Source of the DNA: Spirometra erinaceieuropaei
Taxonomy: Eukaryota; Platyhelminthes; Cestoda; Diphyllobothriidea; Diphyllobothriidae
Direction: 5' to 3'
Length of the DNA stretch: 64,000 bases
NCBI GenBank assembly: GCA_902702965.1
Contig: CACRXP010000018.1
Span: forward strand, 347,253 to 411,252
The notes under the pieces were generated by a model. That model did not search any database, was not told the DNA's origin, and saw only the letters and a program-made list of their open reading frames with translations. Shown one piece after another: positions 44,201 through 52,430 of the stretch; within the stretch, counting starts at the first letter, position 1; each line of letters starts with the position of its first letter. Both the position numbers and the translations under genes were made by a program.

Positions 44201-47200
44201 TGGCGGGCTCGAGAGAGAGCCTTAAGACACAAGGGGTCGAGTGAGTTCCGTAGCGCGATTGAAAAGCGCCATCCGATTATTGTATATACCCGATCGAAAC
44301 GGGAAGAGTACAGTACAATGAGTCATTGGACTTCTAACCATGCTGGAGGGAATTAAATTTCCAAGCATTTTTACTTTTATACTGAATAGGCGTAAAGAGA
44401 TATCTCTAGAAGACTTCTCAGTTCGAAATCACTTTCGAAATTTTTAAATTTCCATTCTTCCTCTCCGCCAATTTTTACATTATAATTTTTGACTAATCGG
44501 CACGATTCTTCCCCGTCTTAGTTAAAAATCGATATTGTTTGAAGGTTCATGAAACCCGAGAATTAAGTATCCTGCAATATATTCCGCCAGTATTAAATGC
44601 CTTTTGCTTTCAGTATGTGCATGCTTTGAGTCGTGTTAATCAAAAGAGTAAAAATAGTTCACACAGTGAACAATTCGTCAAAATTTTGATCTAATCTGCA
44701 ATCTAAAGGAGTTGGTCACCTGGTTTACAGGGTCTGGAAGACAAAAGTCTGATTTGATTTATGTATCTACTTGGACGATCTTGCTTCATTTCCCTAATGA
44801 AAAGAAGTATAGATCACGGCTTGTCTCATAGGCTGGGTTAATTAGATGCTCAGATTTAAAATGAAAACAGGGTAATTTTTAGAGGACGTTATCCTGTTCT
44901 TCCTTGGGAATAAGTAATACATAAAGAAGACTATTCAATAAAAATCGCTTTCAGGACTTCAAAATCACTACTAACTAAATCGCTTACTTCCAAAAATGAA
45001 ATAATGCTATCATGCTGTAATTTCTTGTCAATCCTAATTTAAGTCATCAACTTATAAACACTTCTATTCACAACTACAGAAAAATATTTTGGGAATCTGA
45101 ACCGAACAGGACGGTGGGCTACTACTTAAAATGACAACTGTGCCCATTTTACCGGTTGCTTGCAGCGCCGGTTTTTGTCTACAATACTGCGCCTGTTTTG
45201 CACAAAAATTATTTGAAATTAGCCGACGCTTCATAAGAAACTGTAAAAAAATTCACATTGGGCCGCTTAATTAACACAAAGGAATGAAAATATCTCTGGC
45301 CATGGAGACGACTAAAATGAAAATAACCTTGCCGATATGGATGAACTGATACATTTAGCAAGCTAAAAGTGGTGGCGACTGTATTGCTTTTTCCTGCTGT
45401 TTGTCAAAAGTCACAACGAACAATTTCTGGTCATTGCGACTGCACGTAACAATTTGCCGATATTTTAGGAAGTAAAAGATTTGCACCCAAAGTTTTTCAT
45501 ATGCCAACCTTTGAAATGTCTAGATTCATCCGATTCATCTGAATCAGATTCCTCCCCTTCGGGAGCCATTGCAAGAATTGTCCTTTGTGACGCCGACGGA
45601 AAGCTGAAACTACATCATAAGAACGTCTACTGTAAGTAATTATATTTGTCCGCGTAGAAAAGGCATTCAAAACATTGCAGCGACCAGTACGCTTAAAGCT
45701 ATGTGCTGAAAACCCATGCGTCGCACATGGGCCTCGTGAATTTTCTCGACCGAAAATGCGTACTTTATAACCTATCGGTGTGGACAGCAGATTTTCAACA
45801 GGGAGGAACTAGTTGACCACATGATGACACACATTGCACTTTCACTGAATGCGGATGACAGAAGGAACAAGGGAACTTCTAAAACTGACGTCCTGACGTA
45901 CACACAAAATATGCTGCAGAAAGCAACTGCCAGTTGCCCATAAATGGAGCTAACAGTTCCCTGCGCCTTTGAATGCTAATGTCATTTCCGCAGCTCCGGT
46001 TGTAAAAATGTAAAAAATGTAAATTTCCTCCAAAAACTGGCCAGTATAATCTCAGTCCTCGTCGGTGACAGGTAATATAACGACCACGTGAAATGGCCAT
46101 AAAACGTGCGCCGGCGTAGAGTATAAAGAGTCACCATCGACGAACTGTAGGTAGGAGTTTTGGAGGGTAGTCCAGAGGTACTTAAAGAGGCCTAAAGGCA
46201 TCGCATACGCCATGTTTCTATGGAGGTGGTCGAAATTACGAAGACCAATCCGGTTAGGTTGTGTGTAGAATGACTGGGGACGATTGAATTGCTGCTGTGT
46301 TGAGTAGACCTCAAGTGCAATCCGAGGGCAATGTACATCAGTTGGGCTAACTCATGAAATGCCAACCGAAATTCCGAAATGCGTTTTCGTTTCGAAAAGT
46401 TTAAGTATGTTGGCTAGTAAAACTAATCGGTCTGCAGTATGATTTTCTAATAATTCTGTTATCTCATGATGCTGGCTTTTGGAAGAACGTTCTTCCGAGT
46501 GCATGCTAAAACTATACTTTGTATAAAATGACTACTTAATTAGCATGCATTTTTCTCCTGGATTTCCGATGCTCCTAAACGTCCAATTACTTTTCATGGA
46601 AAACAGGCATAAAAATATTTACTCTTCCGCTCATTCGGTAGACAATCATGGCTTCTTCTAAACTTATACTCGAAGGAATGGTAGAATTTGGTTTTCAAAA
46701 CCCTTTCTAATTCCCGAATAAATTTGAACAGCTCAACCATCACACTTGCATTTAAGGTTTCGAAACTACAATCCGTATATTTTCCGCCTACGGAAAACCA
46801 CACATTTCTCTAGGGTACTAAAGGGAAACCATATAGGATTCATTAAATTTAACAGTGGATTTGATCCATATTGGTAACCTCAGAAGCCATATTGGTAAAT
46901 GCAGAGACTGACGTCTTGTGAACGGCCATTTAACGGTATTTAAAAGTCTCACAATTAGAAAACTTTTTACAGCAGAATAATGTCTTTCCTGTGAGTAAAA
47001 AATTAGAACACGTAATTTTCTAGCGAGTAAGCAAAAGAATGAATAATTTTATGTATGTTTTCTATTAAATATAATTGGTTTCTTAGGGTCATCGAAACTC
47101 AAAGAGACAAATGCATGGTAATTAAATAGTCATTTTTTGCAGAGTATAGTTTTAGCATGCAGTCGGAAGAAAGTTCTTCCGAAAGCCAGCATCATGAGTT

Positions 47201-50200
47201 AACTGAATTATTATAGAATTATACTGCAGGCTGATAAGTTTTACAAACTTACTTACTGAATATTTTCGAAACGAAAACACATTTAGGAATTTCCGTTGAC
47301 ATTTCATGAGTTAGCCCACCTACTGTAAGTATGCATCTTGCTTTGTGGAGGACTTTGAATACAGAAGTCATTTTTTCCTGCAGTTAGTAATTATACACGG
47401 AGAATAATTTTTGTATCATAGATAAACAGCGCTGGTAATGTCCATATTGAAACCGATAACCTTTCGTCCGTCAAACTGGGACGGCGTTGTGCTATTCTGC
47501 GTCAAATCAAAACGAGGTCTTTGGGTTATGTACGTGGATTTCAGGTCTATACGTTGCGCGGATTGGGTAAAAAAACGTGAAAGTATGATGAGAAGAAAAA
47601 ATGAGACCTGTTGTCGCAAACCGACGCTGCAACTGAAAACCGCAATTTCTCGTTAAATTTCTAATTTTAAAGATGGCAATCTGAGATTGCTTTGTTTATG
47701 CAACTTTTGATGTCTTGTAGAGATTCCATGTGTTGGCTAACATAATGAGTTTGTACATTAATTATATCTGAGGAAGAATTTTAAAAAATCGCTTAAACCC
47801 ACTCGGAACAATCGTGATTTTTAAGGGCAAAATTCTGTTTGAAATAACCTTTAACAAAATTTTTTCGGTAATTGTAAGTAATTTTTTCGTCGTCTATTTA
47901 AATAGATCTCAGCACCGACCAACGTAAGTTGTTTTATTTAGCTTTACTTCCGTTTACTGAGCATGCTCATCCTAATGGATATTCGCATGGCTTAATTTAA
48001 AGTCTGAGTCAATCAGGCATCTAAAATTATGAAAGCAAGACAATTAAGCCCTCTGTTTACTGAGTTGAGAAAAAGTAGTTTTAGAACTGAGGTTAGCAGT
48101 CATTCAATTAAAAATCTTCTCTTTGTTTCAGCGACAGAGTTTAAAGTAACGAAGAAAGTGTTGCGATCGACGAGAGACGGTAAATTTAAGTACATTTACT
48201 GTCATTTTACAATGATATTATTAAATAAGGTCTCCTCTACAGCTGGCTTCATACTTTAGCCAAGCATCAGGTGATGTGAACTTGAATGGCGCAGGTGCTA
48301 AAAACAGCGTTCAGTGGCCTCTTTTGCTCACCACTATGCTTTGAAATTAGAGGTCCTGGGAAAATTTGGCAGTTTCAAAGTTAATCATGATGAGACATCT
48401 CATGAATTCAAAAATCCAAAGTAAAAATGACTTTTGGATGTACTCCTTTCTGACCGGCAGAAACCGCGATCAAAAAAAGCACTACTTCAGTAGCATGCAT
48501 TTTGCGTATTGATTTTCGATGTTCCTACAAATTCAAATATATTTTATAGAAAACGCGCATAAAATATGCCTTCTTTTACCCGTTCGGCAGGAAATCACAT
48601 TGTCTTCATATTCTATGCCTGAAGAAAGTCTATACTTGGGTTTAAAAAAGTTTTCCAATTCCCGATCAATTTTGAGCCAGATCTTCCATTGCATTAGCGT
48701 TTGACGATGTAAGCTTACAAGGTGCATGCTTTCCGCGTAAGGAAAATCATACATTCCTTTATGTCTTTGAAAACATATCTTACATAATTTATAAAATTTT
48801 GCAATGGATTCGGACTGTGTTGCTCATTTCATGGGAAGCCTTGGTAAAAGGTCATGTACGTTGGGCATATCTGGCTGATAATGACTAATAAGGCAGAAAT
48901 AGTCATGCCAGTCTCACTTGTCCTTGATAGTATCCCATCTCCACACATAAATATCTTCCATTAAATCACTTCATTCATTTGTAAAGTCTTGATTGCTTAA
49001 ATACTTTTCCCTAACGACTTATTTTAAAACCAAACGCACGAAGGTCGCGACTCCTCGAGCGAAAGTTCGTCCGATGATGATGATGATGCTGATAGTGGAA
49101 GTGATGATCGTGGAAGCAAGAAGAATAAGAAAAGAGGTACAAGCAGAAAAGTTTCTACATCAGGATGCGGTGAGTCATTGAACTACTGCCTAACCAAATT
49201 ACCAGGCTATGTCCTCATTCTGTATCACGCCTGCGTTAGTGGCCATGCTGCAGAACCTAAATGAACTCCTATGTCCCATTTCAGCGCGTCGACACAAGTC
49301 AGTGAGCTTTGTTCCGTCAGATTCCTCGGAATCCTCCAGCGAATCCTCTTCTGACGAGGAGTGCCACAAGAAGCACAAGCATCGAAAGAAGAAAGCATCC
49401 AAAGGCAGGCACTGTAAGTTTCCAGGAGTTATTTGGTTGCCTTGGATTGAAAATGAGCCAAATGTGCTTCCTGATTCCCCTATTCTTTCGACACGCAGCA
49501 AAGAGAGGCTCCTGCGGTGACAGCGATTCCTCCTCCTCCAGCTCCGACGACGAGAGTGGGCGTAAGTAGTCAGCTTCCCATTTAAACACAAAATAACGTA
49601 CCTTCTTCCATTCTGAAATGCCTGAAGCAGTAGTTTGGGCCTTCAATGAGAAGCTTGGGAATGAGTAACCACTTCAGATTCAGGGCTCTGTCGTTCTACA
49701 AAACCACGGCCACCTATGCTAGAAAGGGAACTGAGTAAGGTGTGTTTATGTAGCCCCACCTGAAGGACACAATACTGTTGGGGTAAGCTTTAGGAGTTAG
49801 AGTTAGGGGTTAGCCTTTGGAGTTTGGGTTAGGGGTTAGAACAACTAATTCCCAAATACTCAAAGTACAACCGCGCACTACCAACAGTTTTCCTTTTGAA
49901 TAAGGCAAACGCGACAAAGCATGCAGGACTTACTGACGTCATAAATTTCGAGACCTCTCATTCAGCTGCGTACGGCCATTGCATATGACAAGACAAACTG
50001 TTAAATCAACGACCGACCTAGAGAGATAAAGCGTGAAAGTTCACCTGAAACATGGATCTAGTATGCGGGTGCATATGGCGAGGGGGGAGGGGGAGAGAAG
50101 TCATCCAAGTATGAGGGTTAGGACTACAGTGAGAACTTGTCCGGCGTGATTTAGGGTGCAACGGGGAGCGGTAGGAGGCGGGGCGAAATGAAAGGGCGTA

Positions 50201-51601
50201 TATGAGAACAGGGTTTCGTCCATAATCGATCCTTACCATGGTAGTGCCAGGTTTATCATGTGGTCCAACTGCTTTCAGAATTCTGGTTTCCTCCTTCGTA
50301 TTGCAGCGGCCTCTGCAAAGCGCCAGACGCGTCCGGTTGTCACCTGAAACTGGACCGTGATTGCAACCAATTGGTCCACCGTATGACCCGTGTCCACTAG
50401 GTGCTTTGTGACTGAGCTCCTGGGTACCATATTTTCCGCCTTAAGCAGCCATTTCGGCATGTGTTCAGTTGACCGAGCTGCCAACTGCCTTTGCGTGCGC
50501 CCAATGTACTTGCGTCCGCAATTACATGTAAACTCATAAATACAGTTTGATGTGGCGTGAATAGGCAAAATGTCTTTAGCTGGTCAAACTTTTGCATACA
50601 ACTACTTGGTCACGTCGGCCGTGCGTTCCACGGCCCCACTTGTAAAAACCCCCTATTACCACTGATCCCGTATTATCGGTGGCTGGGGTTTGTTTACGTC
50701 AGGTGGGGCTACAAAACGACATTTGGCCGGGAACTGTTTAGAGCCAGACCGAAATGGATTTCGTATGCTATACAGTACGTGTAATAATGCACAGTCAAAG
50801 CCATCCAAATGCGGTAGTCGCAGCGCTCCAAGTGCGAATTGACACTGTCAGCTGGACAGGTCCAAAACGAGGCTGAGATTAGGTTTGTTGCTTGTCATCG
50901 ACACTAATCTTGACTGACAAAAACATTCTGCGGGAAGCAGGTGCTGCAAAAGACAAGAGGTGACTGAAATGATCATTTCTAATTTTTCGGCGCCGGCTCC
51001 AAACCTGGGGGATTGTACATCGGAAGTTTGGATCTGTCCAGCCTGTAGCTGCTCAGTGCCGGTCAGAACTAGCCAATGACAATCCGCACTGTCCTCGTTG
51101 ACTGCATAATGCTATGCATCCAGCTTATGACTGAAAAATAAACGACAGACAGTGGATAGAAATATGCGAGACAAAAAAGCACAACGCCAACACGACTGGG
51201 ATGTAAAGCGTGTAAACGATGCCCACTTAAGTCCCGACCGGACCTCACACATTAGGATGTTCTACTCATTTATTTCACTTCGCTAATACCATCATGGTTT
51301 AGCTGGTTATTAACTGGTACCGAACCCATCGTGTCATGCAAGCCTTTTTCTCCTGCAGGTTCAAAGTGTTCAAGGAACAAATCAAAGCACCGTTCCGCTG
51401 ACAGGACCACTGGTGAGTGGGCAGGCGGGAAACTTCAGGTTGATAGTAGCTTATTAAAATCGGTGGAGATTATGATTATCAAGATAGATTATTTAAGCGA
51501 TTTATTTTGATGTTGTCCCGTATTTGGCTGCTATTTTAGGTTCATCAATAATCCCGAGGAAGGTTATTATAACGTTTGAAGCGCCAAAGGGACGGAAGTG
51601 A
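35190..51601 (+). CDS. candidate multi-exon host gene with symmetric phase-1 exons (micro-exon-gene-like)
   Basis: I read exons at 35190-35228, 43431-43460, 45524-45631, 47906-47923, 48132-48179, 49044-49169, 49285-49413, 49499-49561, an optional 49678-49734, 51359-51412 and 51540-51601. Each is bounded by AG and GT. Internal lengths are 39, 30, 108, 18, 48, 126, 129, 63, 57 and 54 nt, all multiples of three. All start and end in phase 1, and the phase-1 frame has no stop until TGA at 51599. The product alternates acidic Ser/Asp runs (SDSSESSSESSSDEE) with basic runs (HKKHKHRKKKASKGR). No domain is recognised. If the signal-peptide exon at 28747 belongs to it, it is secreted. Such architecture allows any exon to be skipped without a frameshift, as in schistosome micro-exon genes. 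Exon borders are predictions. The longest intron (35229-43430, 8.2 kb) and others carry mobile elements. Confidence 0.6.
35548..35790. mobile_element. two tRNA-derived SINE fragments, tail ends inverted
   Basis: The plus-strand part (about 35655-35770) has an A-box-like TGACTCAGTGGGTAGGGGC and the conserved CCAGAAATGGCCACTCCAG, TCTCCCTTGTCTTTGTCGG tail. The left part (35548-35600) is the same tail inverted. Same family as 52080-52430. Confidence 0.55.
35800..36800. other. no gene seen
   Basis: A 128-codon frame at 35808-36194 has no motif. C- and G-runs occur near 36241-36295. Confidence 0.35.
36831..36916 (-). tRNA. tRNA-like unit 1 (minus), possible Ser-type anticodon ACT
   Basis: In reverse complement the D-arm region (GCTCAAGTGGTTAGAAC) and the T-arm GTGGG-TTCGAAT-CCCAC are clear A- and B-box sequences. 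The anticodon stem GGCT/AGCC encloses GTACTAA, giving ACT, and about 14 nt precede the T stem, as in class II tRNAs. The acceptor stem has a G-G mismatch, and four units occur in alternating orientation, so it may be a tRNA-derived repeat rather than a working gene. Confidence 0.4.
37126..37211 (+). tRNA. tRNA-like unit 2 (plus), best preserved arms
   Basis: D arm GCTC-AGGTGGCTA-GAGC and T arm GTGGG-TTCGAAT-CCCAC pair perfectly. The anticodon loop is again GTACTAA, but the closing pair is C-A. The flanks (CTCGCGTCGTCCGGCG before, GAGTTTTTCACAGTTGGGTCAA after) are shared, inverted where appropriate, with units 1, 3 and 4. Confidence 0.42.
37501..37584 (-). repeat. tRNA-like unit 3 (minus)
   Basis: Same unit as at 36831 with GGCT-GTACTAA-AGCC anticodon arm and intact B box. 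The acceptor-side GAGGTCC differs. Confidence 0.5.
37676..37760 (+). repeat. tRNA-like unit 4 (plus), decayed
   Basis: Anticodon loop GTTTTAT and B box GGGTTCTAATCCC are mutated. It forms an inverted pair with unit 3, with only about 90 bp between the units. Confidence 0.5.
37761..38440. other. no gene seen
   Basis: Contains a G-run near 38240 and a partial short GGGGCTAC-type repeat at 38368-38410. Confidence 0.35.
38440..38720 (+). repeat. degenerate GGTTAG-rich tract
   Basis: GGTTAGGATTAGGG, GGTTACGGTTAGGG, GGCTAGGGTTAGGGTTAG and GTTAAGGTTAGGG units, G-rich strand plus. Confidence 0.55.
38721..40244. other. no gene seen
   Basis: A GTAAGT near 39314 has possible upstream acceptors, but every phase-compatible exon contains a stop. 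No repeat recognised. Confidence 0.35.
40245..40450 (-). repeat. PLE terminal repeat, minus copy of an inverted pair
   Basis: Reverse complement reads GTGGTAGCGTGGCGACAGC, then CTGCAGCTCCTTGTG, then the hammerhead-like motif and TCGTCTCCAGCGATC. The plus-strand partner is 41395-41550. The pair flanks the GIY-YIG fragment. Confidence 0.65.
40308..40353 (-). ncRNA. hammerhead ribozyme-like motif (minus), one core base changed
   Basis: Reverse complement: TTGTCT, CTGATGA, a helix II of G-G-C-T-T-C against GGAATCC with loop GAGCA, then GACAC instead of GAAAC, GTC and AGGCGA. Helix I pairs over 6 bp with wobbles. The GAAA change should abolish cleavage. Confidence 0.55.
40520..40572 (-). ncRNA. 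hammerhead-like motif of a second PLE type
   Basis: Reverse complement: TTTGAAAATGA, stem AGAGC/GCTCT around CGACCCA, TT, GAAACGTCAGC, ACTTAAATAAA. The CTGAAAATGA-like core is shared with 22086-22095. The copy at 16085-16117 plus 16612-16637 is the same sequence split by an insertion. Confidence 0.45.
40591..41345 (-). pseudogene. Penelope-like element GIY-YIG endonuclease fragment
   Basis: Minus strand from about 41345: CGQSNYVGKSGRLLRTRITK (GIY-YIG-type zinc-binding and YVG motif), HAAAVRRND, then AAHSTRSDHTFKFDETKIL and SRELLEPCFTGSQSINKCNN. A frame shift follows near 41070, then a Thr/Asn-rich stretch and the Glu/Pro-rich tail (DLRRPHGDSPTLSLLGEEE). The RT is absent. The last ~250 bp match 16678-16930 closely, while the endonuclease sequences differ. 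Confidence 0.78.
41395..41550 (+). repeat. PLE terminal repeat, plus copy of an inverted pair
   Basis: GTGGTAGCATGGCGACTGC, CTGCAGCCCCTTGTGG, hammerhead motif, CAGCGATCGTGTCTCC. It is an inverted partner of 40245-40450. Confidence 0.65.
41471..41516 (+). ncRNA. type I hammerhead ribozyme motif, complete core
   Basis: TTGTCT (41471-41476), CTGATGA (41477-41483), helix II GGGTTC/GAATCC around GAGCGG (six pairs, one G-U), GAAA (41503-41506), then CGTC and AGGTGA (41511-41516). Helix I pairs TTGTCT with AGGTGA over six positions with wobbles. Helix III is reduced to the self-complementary ACGT, the very short form described for PLE-associated hammerheads, which may act as dimers. The predicted cut follows GTC at 41510. 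Confidence 0.72.
41551..43430. other. no gene seen (intron of the candidate gene)
   Basis: AT-rich, no repeat recognised. It ends with the tract TTTTTTTCTGTTTTAG before the exon at 43431. Confidence 0.35.
43431..43460 (+). CDS. micro-exon, 30 nt
   Basis: Acceptor TTTTTTCTGTTTTAG is strong and the donor is GTGAGG. In phase 1 it encodes DKSRRRQQN. The final G joins AT of the next exon to give Asp. Confidence 0.55.
43850..44090 (-). mobile_element. tRNA-derived SINE (minus)
   Basis: Carries the inverted tail (GACAAGGACAAGGGAAACTGG), CCCGAAGTATGGAACA and the inverted tRNA-like head (GAGCCACGGGCTCG...). Same order as 52080-52430. Confidence 0.6.
44100..44300 (+). mobile_element. SINE tail (plus), inverted to its neighbour
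   Basis: GAGCCAGAAATGGGCATTCC, TCTCCCTTGTTTTTATCGG, GCCTTTCTGCCTATATTACG and GCGGGCTCGAGAGAGAGCC. Together with 43850-44090 it forms an inverted arrangement. Confidence 0.55.
44301..45523. other. no gene seen (intron)
   Basis: AT-rich, no supported exon or repeat. Confidence 0.35.
45524..45631 (+). CDS. exon, 108 nt
   Basis: Follows CTTTGAAATGTCTAG and ends before GTAAGT. It encodes SSDSSESDSSPSGAIARIVL, then CDADGKLKLHHKNVY. It starts with a Ser/Asp run like the exons at 49.0-49.6 kb, suggesting exon duplication. Confidence 0.6.
45632..46333. other. no gene seen (intron)
   Basis: No repeat or exon supported. Confidence 0.35.
46336..47325. mobile_element. complete fold-back DNA element, subfamily B (990 bp)
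   Basis: Left GTTGGGCTAACTCATGAAATG and right CATTTCATGAGTTAGCCCAC are inverted, flanked by TA at 46334-46335 and 47326-47327. The halves are inverted copies around an AT-rich centre. The central sequence follows subfamily A but the outer ~15 bp differ. Confidence 0.85.
47328..47905. other. no gene seen (intron)
   Basis: A 22-nt AG/GT-bounded stretch near 47545 was considered but would shift the frame. Confidence 0.35.
47906..47923 (+). CDS. candidate micro-exon, 18 nt
   Basis: Lies between TCGTCTATTTAAATAG and a perfect GTAAGT donor. In phase 1 it encodes LSTDQ, with Tyr and Pro formed at the junctions. The alternative acceptor six bases further in would give 11 nt and break the frame. Confidence 0.4.
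48132..48179 (+). CDS. candidate exon, 48 nt
   Basis: Strong acceptor CTTCTCTTTGTTTCAG and donor GTAAAT. Phase 1 gives TEFKVTKKVLRSTRD, a basic segment. Confidence 0.5.
48430..48860 (+). mobile_element. fold-back DNA element, internal fragment
   Basis: AGTAGCATGCATTTTGCG, then CAAATATATTTTATAGAAAACG, up to GCAATGGATTCGGACTGTG, follows the left half and centre of the family. Both termini are missing. Confidence 0.65.
48880..48945 (+). mobile_element. SINE tail fragment
   Basis: GGCAGAAATAGTCATGCCAG then TCTCACTTGTCCTTGAT, the conserved tail of the tRNA-derived SINE family. Confidence 0.5.
49044..49169 (+). CDS. exon, 126 nt, Ser/Asp-rich
   Basis: Donor GTGAGT. It encodes RDSSSESSSDDDDDADSGSD, then a basic GSKKNKKRGTSRK segment. 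The acceptor (AAACGCACGAAG) is weaker than the others. Confidence 0.6.
49285..49413 (+). CDS. exon, 129 nt, Ser/Asp- and Lys/His-rich
   Basis: Acceptor TATGTCCCATTTCAG and perfect donor GTAAGT. It encodes RRHKSVSFVPSDSSESSSES, then SSDEECHKKHKHRKKKASKG. This is one of the clearest exons of the gene. Confidence 0.7.
49499..49561 (+). CDS. exon, 63 nt, Ser/Asp-rich
   Basis: Acceptor CCTATTCTTTCGACACGCAG and donor GTAAGT. It encodes KRGSCGDSDSSSSSSDDESG, an acidic block paralleling those of the two preceding exons. Confidence 0.68.
49678..49734 (+). CDS. optional exon, 57 nt
   Basis: Between TAACCACTTCAG and GTAAGG. Phase-1 frame is open (SGLCRSTKPRPPMLEREL). A second AG six bases in would give a 51-nt version, also in frame. 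The acceptor tract is weak. Confidence 0.35.
49745..49845 (+). repeat. short GGGGCTAC-type repeat end plus GGTTAG-like tract
   Basis: ATGTAGCCCCACCTGAAGGA, followed at about 49785-49835 by GTTAGAGTTAGGGGTTAG units. Confidence 0.45.
50010..50568 (-). pseudogene. Penelope-like element GIY-YIG endonuclease and C-terminus
   Basis: Minus strand from 50568: SNCIYEFTCNCGRKYIGRTQ (CxCGRKYIGRT is the PLE form of the GIY-YIG core), RQLAARSTEHMPKWLL, SSVTKHLVDTGH and RFAEAAAIRRRKPEF. A frame change near 50270 is followed by a Ser/Pro/His-rich tail to about 50018. No RT part is present. It is a third PLE lineage, with a better preserved YIG motif than the 17-kb and 41-kb copies. Confidence 0.8.
50628..50706 (+). 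repeat. short dispersed GGGGCTAC-type repeat
   Basis: CACGGCCCCACTTGTAAAAA at the left end and GTTTACGTCAGGTGGGGCTAC at the right. The unit is inverted relative to 1320-1410. Confidence 0.5.
51359..51412 (+). CDS. exon, 54 nt, basic
   Basis: Very good acceptor GCCTTTTTCTCCTGCAG and donor GTGAGT. It encodes SKCSRNKSKHRSADRTT in phase 1. Confidence 0.6.
51540..51601 (+). CDS. terminal coding exon
   Basis: Acceptor TATTTGGCTGCTATTTTAG. It encodes SSIIPRKVIITFEAPKGRK and ends at TGA (51599-51601). A GTAAGT lies two bases after the stop. No AATAAA was found in the next 300 bases. An alternative terminal exon could start at 52745 after a long T-run. Confidence 0.5.
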
Positions 51602-52079
51602 CGTAAGTGCTGCAGTTTTTATGAAAATGTTTTGTCTTGAATAGGCACAATAATGATGAGGTTTGTAAATTTTACAATTCCATTATAGCAGTCATGTCTG
51701 GCCTAACCGCACACTAACCTGTCGTTGAAAGTACAGATAAGCTCACTTAAAGACAAATCCCTTTCCTTAAACACAGGCAACGACTCAGAGTTATTTACTA
51801 CTCTCGAGGCTACTAAATTAGGCATTAGTATTAGAAAAATTTTTGTCTGGAGGTTCCTGCGAGTCAACCATGACCACCTCAACGACACAGTTAGCATGAC
51901 CGCACAAGCATATATTTATCTACCCGCACTATCTGTCATCCCTCCTCGCTGCTAATATAAGCTTGGTCGACTTCGGTCTGCAGTTGGTTGCCTGCTCGTA
52001 AACTTTTCCATCCATACGGAGCTTGTTTGCCTGAGGAAGCTAGTGGATTTGTGTGTGTCCATTCCATATGTAAATATAT
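51602..52079. other. possible 3' UTR; nothing else seen
   Basis: No coding or repeat feature is supported, and no canonical polyadenylation signal is evident. Confidence 0.35.
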
Positions 52080-52430
52080 ATAGGCAGAATGGTATTACCG
52101 ACAAAGACAAGGGAGACTGGAATGGCCATTTCTGGCTTATAAGCCGTCGTCAGCCAGCCATACCCAAGTCCGAAGTGTGGAACACCCTAGCCTCGGACTC
52201 GCGACCTGTTGGTTTAGAAGTCCACGCCTCTACTTACTGGGCCACGAGTCCGTTGCCCTGTCGGTTTGCGATCGGGAATATACAATAATAGGGGGCGCTC
52301 ACCGATCGTTAATACGGAACTCACTCGCTCCGTTGTACCATAAGGGCTCTCTCTCGAGCCCAACCAGGAGCCGCACAGCGGCGCACGATATATAGGCAGA
52401 ATGGTAATATCGACAAAGACAAGGACCGCG
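52080..52430 (-). mobile_element. tRNA-derived SINE (minus), most complete copy
   Basis: In reverse complement the head has an A-box-like TGGCCCAGTAAGTAGAGGCG and a B-box-like GGTCGCGAGTCCGAGG. It is followed by a body (CACTTCGGACTTGGG) and the conserved tail CCAGAAATGGCCATTCCAG, TCTCCCTTGTCTTTGTCGG and GCCTATATAT. A further partial tail follows at 52380-52430. Copies at 35.6, 43.9, 44.1 and 48.9 kb share the order. The A and B boxes suggest Pol III origin. Confidence 0.65.

Noticed and set aside
47546..47567. 22-nt exon after GTGGATTTCAG
   Set aside because: Its length is not a multiple of three and would break the otherwise open frame.
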